A stretch of DNA of 60,000 nucleotides, taken from the NCBI RefSeq assembly GCF_963678635.1, contig NC_087067.1:26917547-26977546 (forward strand). Direction: 5' to 3'. The position numbers were made by a program, and so were the translations under genes. Source of the stretch: Symsagittifera roscoffensis. Its lineage: Eukaryota > Xenacoelomorpha > Acoela > Convolutidae. This document shows, in pieces, positions 23,001 to 35,000 of the stretch. Under the pieces are notes generated by a model. It was not told the DNA's origin. It searched no databases and saw only the letters and a program-made list of their open reading frames with translations. Within the stretch, counting starts at the first letter, position 1. Each line of letters begins with the position of its first letter.

Positions 23001-26000
23001 CACTTTAATTATAGCTTCTTTCGTCCAATGGCCTTGATTCTAATGAATTGAACGCCATCATTCTGAGCTTCTTGGTTGACCAATTATCTCGGTAACTATC
23101 CCCATTGACGGCTTATATTCCGAGTTGATAAAACTCTATTGAACTTTTTGAGCGGACGCAGACATGTTTTGGCAACAATGGTCACTTGAACATCTACCGC
23201 AGTGGAAAACACGTTTGAAGTCGAACATTGAACAACACGTTAACATGAGTGTGGCCTATTGGTAACCCAGTCAAACCATGGGACCACAAGATGGCGGGAG
23301 TCTTAAGAAAATGTCCTACAAAAGATGGAGTTATTCGAACAGCAACAGTCAAACCTACAAGAAGCAAGTACAAAAGATCTTTTGGTTAAATTGGCGCCGT
23401 TGTGTTTACCCTCTGTGTTTTGTATAGATAACTATGCCCCGCCAGATTTGCGTCATCAAGGAATCTCAACAAAAAAAAACTAGAAACGATTGATTCTTTG
23501 TTTTCTTATAAATTGCATTTTTCAGTTTCTACTTTATTAGGTTTGTCCGTTTGGCTCGTTTTTCAATTTTTTAACACAGATAAAGAACAGAACAGAAAGA
23601 AACAGAGCAAAACAGAGCCCACAATGTTAGCCCGAGCAAATATTTTCACCGAGAAAAGTTATACGTTAATGATGTTTTTCTCACGTTAACTTATAAGGTG
23701 AGTTTGTTCTGCTTCAACTTTATTAATTTAGTCCTTTGTGCTCTTTTGACTAATTGTACACAAACATACAACACTAAAAAACCGTTACCCTCAATTTTTG
23801 AGCCCAATTTTTGTAGTCATATGTAACCAAATTGTCATGGTATTCATTTTTTTGTTTGTTTAAAGTTTACTTTCATTAATCAGGCAGCGACGTGAGCTAT
23901 ATAATTAGAAACTAAAATGAGTGTTCAGCTATCAGCCGCTCTTTTTCTTAAGTTTATATCAAGATAAGGTCCTTTGTTGATACAGTGTTAAACAAAAATT
24001 TGTGAGTTTTTCTTCAGTACTTGGAAATCAAAGATCAGATCAATGCCGGTGATCGTTACTTTTGATTGAGTAGAATTAGCCTCCGTCAAAATTTGGGGAA
24101 AGCGACAATTTTCACAGTTTAAAAACTAGATTAAAATATGGCAATGCCAAGTAGCGATCGCTTTGCATTATCATTCGGCAACAGAGATAGTGAATGTGGA
24201 TCAGTATTAGCCGCTAAATATTCACAGAAGTTTGTTACATTTTCCGACGTTTCTTTACTTTTCTTTAGTATTGCCAGTTGTCTTTTTTAAGAGTCAAATC
24301 ACAGGCTCAAATGAACAGATTTACCATATAAATCTAAATTAGAATCAGAAAATTTGGTATCATTTTTGGTATCATACCTTGAGGCTATCTTCATTTGCAT
24401 AGAACACTCTGTAAAGGCCAGTTCCATTTGCGTTGAATTTAATCCAATCGGGCCTGGCTCTGTTCAAAGGAATTGTTGCAGAAGTTTCTTCCAGTAGAAT
24501 TGTTCTGAAGGATCCAGCGACATCATTGGGAAATGTGTACCTGAAAGTTTTGCAAGCAAAAAATTGCGAATGTTTTGAAAAGTTCTTTTAAGCATCAATG
24601 AACGTAGAGAAGACAGTTATGGGTCATTTTTTTGAAAAGTTAGCCTAGTTGAATAGTAAACTAGAGTTGCGAATAGTAATTTTAGGGCAATCATGAAACC
24701 TGTCTGATAAATGCTTTTCAAAAATTGTACTCCGGGTTGTTTTAACTGGTTTACCAGCCGCCAGATCCTTGAAACTTTGCATTAAATCCTTTAGACCCGA
24801 AGAATTTTGATGACAACGCTGTATGAAGCTATTCAAAAATGGAAAGTTACAATATAAATGAGAAGGGTCTATAGCTAAAAGTAATTCCAAATATACAACA
24901 AATCGGACTTTTGGGGGCTTGAAAAGCAAAGCTTCTGGTTATCACAGAAACTCCTGATTGTTCCGACCGCTTTCAGAGTGAAAAGAAAACTTTGACACAT
25001 GACTTTTGTAGTTTTTAAGAGATGGGTTGCTCCGGTTATCAAGAGAGGTATCATATTAAAGCCCTGTTTTCACTCGTGATACGGAAAAGATAAGGATGCT
25101 TCAAAAACTTCGAATGTCTTCGTTTTAAGATTAGTTTATCACTAGAGTGAGTGGGAAAACCCGTTCGCAACATGGTAATTTTTCAGCGTTTTGAAATTTT
25201 CTTGGATATAACCTAAAGAACGTTGGGCTTAATTTTCAAGACATTTTTCAACTCACAAAATAGCTTGAAAGTCCTTAGCTTCTTGTCAACAACTGGCTTC
25301 TCCTTTTAATAATGAGACTAAAATATTCTTTTGCTTACGTCAGAGGTATGATCCATGGCGTGTAGTTTTGTGCTGACTCAAAGACAACCGAACACATGTA
25401 GCAGTAGGGTTTCTGCGATAGGTGGATGTTCTCGTCATCAAAGGAAACAGTCACAATCGGAATGTGTTCAGAATTCAGCTGAAAAAAAAAGATCAAATCA
25501 GTGCTATTATTTAGTTAGTGAGACAACTGATTAACGAGGAAAAAACCAAGATACGAGCTGTTCAGCTCCCGTTTATACATGAATTTTTTTGGGCTTAGTA
25601 GTGTTGCCTTAGTTCAAGTAACAATCACGGATCGTGGTGAGCCTCGAACCTCCGACCTTTTGAGTTAGGACCGATGGGTATAACTCATAGAGTAATTTCG
25701 GATAGGGTACACCGTCTGCTCGTCACGCTATCTTATTTTCGGCCGGATAGATTCGTGCAACTTCTTAGTCTAATACCGATCCTAATCTTACTCTTATACT
25801 ATCTAGTCTCAGGTTGTTTAACTAGTCTCTGCTAGGCTCAATAGATCTAGGGTATACTGGTTTATTGCGGCTGCTGAAGTACTCGGGAGAGTTCAACTAA
25901 CTTCTAAGTTAAATTCAAATCTCTCTGGTGCTGAAATTACAAGTAATTTCAGCACTTACAAATAAGTGGATTGTTAGTCAGATGGATCATGATTGGTTAA

Positions 26001-29000
26001 TATTAAATACTTTACATTGGTAAAATATCTAATTTATCCAATCATAAAATGTAGTTTAGATCAGGTTCCACTTTTGATTAAAAAACGGAGACGTGGCCAC
26101 ATTACTACTGCTCCCCCTGTTACCAGGTGTTTAAAATGATCGCAACATTAACAAGAGTGGCCTTTTTTAGTTAGTAGATAATGTTCAAACGTCAAAATCG
26201 ATGCAAAAAAATCGTTCTAAGCGCTGGTTAGTTTTTCGGGTACGCTTCAAAATTCCTTAAGTTTTCAAATCTTAATAACTTTTTTCTCGTTGCAAATTTT
26301 CTTCAATTTTCAGATAATAATCATTTGTTTTCTCGAGTCGCATTTTCCAAAAGGGCAAAAAACTCCAAAAAGCTTAAAAATGATAACGATTTCGAAATTG
26401 GAGCCAAACCTTTAAAAAATTGACCAAAAAATTGCACCCAAATTCAAACCGGGTTTTTGGCCAAAAAAAGTAAATCCTTTCCTAAACACTTGATAAATGA
26501 AAATATCAAAGTAACAACCCGTTTTCATCAAAATTGTTGAGATATCCATAAAGAAATTTTCACGGGTTGGCGAATTTTTTTCTGGATGTTAGAAGGTTGC
26601 ATAGAAAAAAATTGCATGTAGTTCTTAAGCAGGGGCACAACAGCGGTTCGCCGTGATGAGCTGTACAGCTCGTATGTTGGTCCTATCCCTCGTGGATAAA
26701 TGATCTTAAAAGGCGCAATCAAGCTATATCTGAAGAAGAGCAACTATTTGCGATTAATTCGTAGTGATATTTAGCCTCGCGTAAAACTTTTAACGTTTTG
26801 TCTGCAAGAGTCACATAATATAACGTTTTATAGTGAATTAACAACAGATTATGTGAGAAAATTTTACGTTTTTAACTAAAATAATACAATTCAGATCTTT
26901 TAACTGATAAAAACATTTAACTGATAAAAAAAAAACATTTTAACCGTAAAGAAAAAAACAATCAGAAGGTCAAGCAAAGGATTGACTGATCCAAAAATAA
27001 TTGATACCAAAACAGCAAAAAAAGTATTTGATGATGATTTTTAACAGTGTTTTACCCATTTATTCATCAGATGTGAAATGTTTCCAAGCGAGTGATTTGA
27101 CCCTAGCGTCATCATTGCCCAGAGGTCATTGACGTCCGCGTTGCTGAACTTGAAAGTGTCCAAGTACCTGCCGACTCCCGCGAAGAAGTTCTCCTTGCCC
27201 ATGACCTGTTCCAACATGGAGAGAAGGCCACAGCTCTTCCAGTAGGTTATGGAGTCAAAACTGCCTAAACTTTAGTAATTTTAAATTGTTGGCAATATAT
27301 GAGACTTTGCGCCCCATGATGATAGACAGTAACAAGGATAGCCGGTTACTGTGCAAGTAGCACAGAATGTTCCGACCATAGTCTTTAAAAACCTACAAAA
27401 ATAGTTTTTTTTTCAAATTTGTGTAGTTTTTTTCTGCGTGGTGTGATAAAGGGATCTGACGTAAGACTATAATTTAAGTAGATTCGAAAGTCATACTAAA
27501 ATAGGCCAATTGGACAAACTTTTTTCTAGATAATGACAAGAAAAATAAAAAAATAAAAAATTTGAACATTTTTTTTCAATTCAGTTTTTTCTGTAGAAAT
27601 TTTTTTGAATGTTTGGTTCTTAAAATGGGACTAAAATTTCTAAAAACTTATTTTTTTTTGCTTGAAACTAAGTTTCAGGCTTTATAATAGGCATAATTAA
27701 GCTGATGTAAGCCTGCTCGCCTGCTTAATTCGGTCGAGTTAAGACGAAAAACCAAAAACTTAAAACCTGAGAAACTGAGAAAAAATTTTGGAAAATTTTA
27801 ATGTGGTTCGAATTGCAGCTGAAATGGCTTTAATATGATATATCGCTGGTTATAACTTGATGATTATTTGCGGTACCTGATTTTGCGTGGAAAACAAAAA
27901 AACTAAAACACACCGAATACAAAGTTCCTCCCCATTTTTCAAATGGTCGGAAAAAAAAGCAGAACTTTTCAGTATTTGCTGATTAGGTGTTGAAATCAGT
28001 GAAATTTCAGGCTAATCTTAGTTCAGATTTTTTGACCGAAAAACATTTTGTCAACAGTTTGGCATTTAATATACAATAAAGCTCTTTCTAGTTCCAAACA
28101 TTTTATTGTTTCTGAAGGTTGTTTCACCAAAATCTATTTTTTTACATTTTTTTTCGATCTACAAAAAATAACATAAAAGTTTCGGCGTGAATAAGTGAAC
28201 ATTATAAACAGCAATTTTTTGCATATATATTTTAAAACAGTATAATCCTTTTTCAGATAATAAAATTGGTTTTATACAAATTCTAGGCAATTCTATTTTG
28301 ATTTTACGAGTCGATGAATCCAACTTTTTATTCAATATAATCAATTTTTCTTTGTAAAGTCCTATTTTATCTATTTGAGTGACTATTTGGGTTACTCGCA
28401 GTTGATTTTTTACTAGTAGAAAACCTGCATAACAATAAGTAATAACCGGATTATAATCAAATCCAATCATAGTTTCGTCAATGCGGAGAGCATATACTGG
28501 GTTGTTTTTCTTGAGAAACAAAGTGAGCACAGGTAAAATATTGCTGTTTCAAACACAAAAAAACGCTTCGACAGCGGCGATCATTGCAAGAATCTCTTAT
28601 AGACAACATTTTGTTAAGGTGAAACACTTTTTCCGCATGATTTTATGCTGTACATTATATTTCATATTAACTTTTTAGATTCAAATCCCTTCTTGATCCC
28701 TTATGAGTTTTCCATGAGGAACAATATGTTAGAAAAAGTCCACGTACGTCATAGTTCCGTTCCGCCCATGCAGTTTATACATAGGAGTTTTGATGTCGCT
28801 CGTTTGCTCACCTTTATCGGGCATATAGATAGGATGAGAGTGAGAAAAGGCGTCTGAATGCAACGCAGCTGACAGCTTCCCTGAACAAAAAAAAACTAAA
28901 TTTGGTCACACCACTGATGAGAAAAAACTTTAACATTAAGAAAAAAATGTATCTCCTTATTTTATACTTTGTTTTTTTTTGCACATTTTGCAAACTGAGT

Positions 29001-32000
29001 TCCAAGCATACAATTGGTTCGTTTGAGGGAATTCGGCAACGAATGAGTGACGCTGGCTCTTTTTTCTTACAGACAAAATTTTTGTTTACCTTGTCTGATT
29101 TTTATGAAAATTGACATTCGGACTATTTAGGCTATGGCCAACATATTTATTCTTCATGACTATCCCTGTAAAACTACCCTTTACACCATAAAAAAGATGC
29201 TCAAGTGAAGTGCGGGAATTGAAAAAAGAGCCGTGAGCTTCTATTATACTGACTGGAATCAAAACATGAAAACCAAAAAGAATTGTCCAAAACTGCAACC
29301 AAAAAGTCAGTGACTAAGTACTTGAAAGTCTTTCAAAAATATGTTGAAGACTTTCGATAAAATTTTTAGATTAAAAAATGAGCACTCTAATTTTTATCCA
29401 GGTTGATAAAAAATTAACACGTTAAAAGTCGAATCGAAAGGATCTCAGGAATTGCGTAGACTGATTTGTTTCAAAATGAGCTATGACTATAATTATATCA
29501 TCATAACTATTATATATAATCATGTAATTATGAACAATAACTATAATCAACTTACCATCGGTGTAGAATGTCTCTCTGGTTCTCAGATCTGGTCTGATGT
29601 GTTCCAGCACCACTTGACTCATGAAAGTGGCAAATCCTTCATTCAGCCAGATATTGTCCCACCAATTCATAGTCACTAACAAATGTGTAAATGCAGGAGG
29701 ATTAGGATCTTGTTAACTATCCCCCTCCAAATTGCAAAAAGGGGGCTGTGATACGGTAAAAAGAGCAAAACTTGCATATGATTAACTGTTAAATTAGTCT
29801 TTTACAGGGATCGGAATGGTTCCAGAAGGGAGGAAAAGCCGCGGCAGATTGCAAATATCTACACATACAAAGGAACTTTGCGGCGTTGTGGCGCTTGGTG
29901 TTAATTAGTGACCACCAATCAAATGATTGCTGGTTCAAATCGAACGTGCGCTGCAACTTGCAAAGTGAGCGCTTGTGAGCCAAGACAGCCATAGCTCAAT
30001 GGGCTCATAACTAAGTGGATTCTAGTTCACAATTTAAGAATCAGCCTCAGGGTTAGATTAGTTTTCAGGCTGGTTGACTGAAAAATGAACGTTGTATTAG
30101 GTTCTAGTTTTATTAGAATTTAATATTGGACAGTTTAATTTTTCTCGGTTATAACCTTGACTTAAATTGACGTTATTTCTTCAGCATTTTTAACTACGCA
30201 TTATGACATGCCAAATGACTTTTTCTGCGTACAGATCAGGGACTGTTACAGCCGACCTGCTAAGTTTCGCTTTTTTTGTATAGTCACGGTACAAAAAAGT
30301 TCAGTTATCCGTCTCAGCTAAAATAAAGCATCTTTTTCTTTTTTTCATCGTTTTCTCATAACTTTTTTTGACAGAGGATTGAAAATTGAAAACCTGTTTG
30401 ATAAAATTATGAATTAGCATTGGGTTCTTGTTTAATGTTTTGGAGGCTCTATTCACGTTTTGTCAGTCAATCATCTCGCGTTATTAGTCAGAAGTATAAT
30501 CAGAAACAATCATAAAAGAGGTGTCCCCGTATTGACAAGAAATGGATTGCAACCGATTTTATACAGATAGCGTAGCAAAGACCTAGAAAAACTGATTTGC
30601 CATGATTCAAAATTGATTAAGATTGATACAAAAATATGGCTTGAAAATCAATTTCAACCAATTCTAAATAGATTTAAACTCAATCTTGTCAACTTTTTGG
30701 GTTTCATTTTCATACGGATTTTAAACAAGAAAAAAATTGATTTAAATTGATTTTTGTTACCTTTTTCCGATGCTCATTTTTTGCAAAATCTGTTCAGAGT
30801 TTATTCAGACTTTCTCGGCTATCAAAAAATATAGCGATTTGAAAACTAAATTAAAAGGAAAGCTTTTCATTTGACTTTTTCGTTGATGTTTGGACTGAAA
30901 AAAAAAACTCGATGGAGGTTTTTTTTCTATATCAAAAATTACGCTGAGTATAAGTATTGAGTAGGTTTTTTAGAACAAAAATGAAACGTTCTAAATTTTG
31001 GTTTTCAAAATTTCATTTGCCTAACATAATTGCACCTAAAACGTTACAAAAGAAAGTGACATCAAGAGATATTTTGCATATCTTACATTTTTTTTACCAC
31101 GGGAGCCTTTAAATTTGCAAAACTCAAAATAGTTTCCCTAATCAGAATAGTTAGCAGTGAAGAAACTCTCCTCGAGTAACTCTCGCTATCTGTGAAACTA
31201 TGTAGTAAATTTAATATCTTTATCTTGTTGTTACGAGAAATCTTGTTGTTGTTGCCGTTACGAGAAAACCAATTTTTTAAGTTTCTCAAAAAAAGATTGA
31301 GTCTATAACTGAAAGCTAATTTGCTGTTTAACCGGACGCTGAAATTACACTAGTTAATAAAGCTTCTCTAGCAAATTGAAATGGACATTTCAAATGACGC
31401 CTTCAAAGCTAAAACTATCAGGCTTTAAAAAGCCGGAAAAATAATGTTACATAAAATTCACATCCATCTGATAACGTTTCCACCCTGATTTTTAAACATT
31501 TTCAGTGAAAAATTGCAAAAAAAACGCTTAATGGCTTTGATTAAAACAAAAATTGCTACTTTTTGTTACCCCTACCCAACACAGACATCCAAATTGGATA
31601 GAAAACTTGTATAGATAATCTAAACGTCTGTTTTATAATTTTTTCACAGAAACTATCTGTTTTTTGTCTGACATTTGAAATAAACATGCCTTAGAAGACT
31701 CTGTCTCAGATGATTAGTTCACAATCAAAAGGCACTCATGATGTTTTTCAAAACTCTGATTATACACTTTGATTCTTAACAATATAATCAAATTGATACA
31801 TGTTATAAACTGGGCTATTTTGGAATAGATTGCGCTGAATATTGTGTTTATTCAACTCTTGTTGCATAGCCCTAAGCGTTTTTGTTAAATCAATGCAAAA
31901 TCGGTACGAAATGTCACCCAGAGATTTTTTTTTCTGATTGCGATCAGGCTAATTTTAGCAAATTTTGTATCAGAAACTAGATAAGAAAAATCAAGCTAAA

Positions 32001-35000
32001 CTGTGCACTGGATAGGCGCGCAATTTGCTATTTGTAGGTTTCTCAAAACTAGAGACAAGTCCAAAAACAAGGCAAAATTTTGTCGGAACGATCATAGCAA
32101 ACACAAGAACAGAAGAGGATCAAAAGAGCGAGCTTGCTCGGGAATCCGCTTGCAGTTCACAAAATACACAGTTTAGCATCGCTACCTGCATCCAATTTTA
32201 CGCGTTAATAATCTATTAGGTTGTGATTTTAGGACCAGCCTTACTAAGTTTGAGAAAGTTTCGATTTTAAAAATCAAATCATAATCGGTTATAACCTCTC
32301 TTTTTGAAACCAAATCATAATCGGTTATAATCTCTTTTTTGTAATTTCTAATGAAATTATCATTTTTTATTGTATTTTTTCTTAAAATACAATCAATTGT
32401 TATTCTATCTAGTTTTCGATACAAGTATGATCAATTATATTTTTATAATCGATCATCATTGATTATTTTTATCCCGATTTCTAGATCATATTTTTTGCTC
32501 AAAAATCCATTATAATCGATTATAATTGATTACAATCTTTTTTTATTTACAACGTTTTTTTTTCATCTAAGATTCAGAAATGCTCGATAAGATTTATTTC
32601 ATGGGGCAAATCTTAAGTTCTTTTTATCATCAAATAATCAGCACATTAATTTTAATTCATGATTTATTTAGAAGCGTTATTTTTTACCTAATATGAAAAG
32701 ACCTTATATTCAACTAATATGAAGGGATCTCTATGAAATTTTTGAAACGCGGTAAAGCTTTGTGTTCAGATATACCAAAGTAAGACAAAAAAAACTCACC
32801 TTTAGGGATATTATTATCGACAGAAAAATAAGAAATCATAAGATATAATTAAAAAATCACTTTTAGTGTAGCAAACTTGCATTAACTATAATCAATTGTA
32901 ATCGATTACCCAAGATTATTATCTCTTGGGAAAAATCAAGATTACAATAAATTATAAACCCTTAAAACACCTAACTTTAGTAATTGTTATCAATTTTAAT
33001 TGTCAAAAAAAATCGACACATGAATCCGTTATAATCAATTACTTGCGCCTAAATTTGGATGCGCGAATGTTCAAGCTTTCTTTGAATACTTCTGACGGGT
33101 TAATTTCGGGTCAATAAATTCAAAATTATTTCTTCTCGCCAGCTAGCGGACTGTTACTAGCCTAGAAACTTGAGTTTTTAACCTGAGTTTCTCGAATAAA
33201 AATCTACGCAAAATAGAGATGACTGTAAGCAATTTTCTAATTTATGGGGTAGGTCCTTCATTTACTTAAGCTGGATTATCCATCTAAGGGGCATAGGGCG
33301 AGAAAATTCTGTTTAAAAAACATCATCATTTGGTTGCTCGGTCAAATGGTTAGACCCATTGATCAGAAAATGAAAAAATTGGCCGACGATCCGTCATGCC
33401 GAAATTACATACGCTGAAAAAAGTTATATAAAGTCTTTTTAGTTAAATCTCCCTAAATGATGGAAAAAGACAAAAAAAAGAAGATACATCCAATATTGTT
33501 TTCGCCCCGGCCATCTTATAAACCAGCATTTGTTCCGACTTCTTACACCTTTCTTATAAGAACAATTCTAAGATAACATGTTCAACCCAATTAACAACGC
33601 AAATTTTCAAAAGCTCAAAAAATCGCCTGTTTCTAACTGTAATTACGCATAAAAATCAATTTTCAGATTTTTTTAACATTTTTTAAATTATGCATATAAA
33701 ACGTTTCTTTTTTTGGTTATAGCAGAAACATACTTTGTGGCATCGGAGAACTTTTGTACTGGCAATGAGAAATTTTTTATAAATTACTGAAATTTACTTG
33801 GATTTTTTATCGGAGAACAAATTCCTATCTTACAACTTTCTTGTAAGAAAATTTACTATCTTTTAGCATTCGAACCATTAGAACTAAATTTTGTAAGAAT
33901 CTTATGAGCGCATTTTGCACCCCGGGTTATCTCAGAGGAGCTAATGTAATTGGGTAAATGTAATTCTAGCAAAATTTGTGCGTACTGCGATTTTTAAATT
34001 GATATGATGCTAGTTAACGATAAGCTTTTGGCTATCCATGAACAATTTGTTTTCGATTTACTGAGTTTTCGTCTATATGACACGCAAACGGATTTTCTAA
34101 AATAAATGAGTTAGGCATGAGTCTCGAAAAACCGAAATGACAGCTGATTACCTAAATTGCCGAACCACTGATGAGCCATTTCGTGAGCCACGAGTGATGT
34201 AGCAGCTCTCTCGTATGCTATTCCGAAATCCGCCGAATTATACAGCAAATCCAGCATTCTAAAATAGCATAACTACATAAACACCTTGGTAATAAGTTAT
34301 NNNNNNNNNNNNNNNNNNNNNNNNNNNNNNNNNNNNNNNNNNNNNNNNNNNNNNNNNNNNNNNNNNNNNNNNNNNNNNNNNNNNNNNNNNNNNNNNNNNN
34401 NNNNNNNNNNNNNNNNNNNNNNNNNNNNNNNNNNNNNNNNNNNNNNNNNNNNNNNNNNNNNNNNNNNNNNNNNNNNNNNNNNNNNNNNNNNNNNNNNNNN
34501 CTCTAGACAAGAATTTTTGTTCGGAACAACTTTCTAAATGTCTCGAAAACGACATTGCAACATTTTATTAAATCTACCATTTTTTTCATAAAGTTGTTTT
34601 AGTGTTCAAAGAAGGCAAATTGGTAAATCAATTAGTTCCACCTTCAAACAAAAGGTCATATAGTTCTCCAGAGTATTTTGAAATATCTACACTCCCCCGC
34701 CTCCTCCGAAAAATTCTTAGACTTTTTCTGGTATTAAATACGACTTAAGTTATCAAACCTGTCAGACAAGCGAGTAGTACGAAGATGAGGAAACAATAGA
34801 TGAAGAAACACTTGCAACTCTTCTTGCACAAACTCACGTCCCCCCACGAACGTCTGGAGGGGGGCAAATAGTCCTGGGCCATCTGTGCCACTGCCTCGGA
34901 ACTTGCGTAGCTGTACTCGCCTACTGGTGTTCCCTGCTTCTTCTCGAGACTATTTGATGAGCTGTTATTCGAAAGCATGCTGCTGCTTCTTTTCAGCAGA

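Noticed and set aside
29880-29960. A functional tRNA gene.
   Set aside because: A and B boxes are present but the acceptor stem and anticodon arm do not pair properly.
31083-31289. 68-codon minus-strand frame with RNGNNNKISRNNKIKIL.
   Set aside because: A TTGTTGTTACGAGAAA short repeat translated by chance; no family resemblance.
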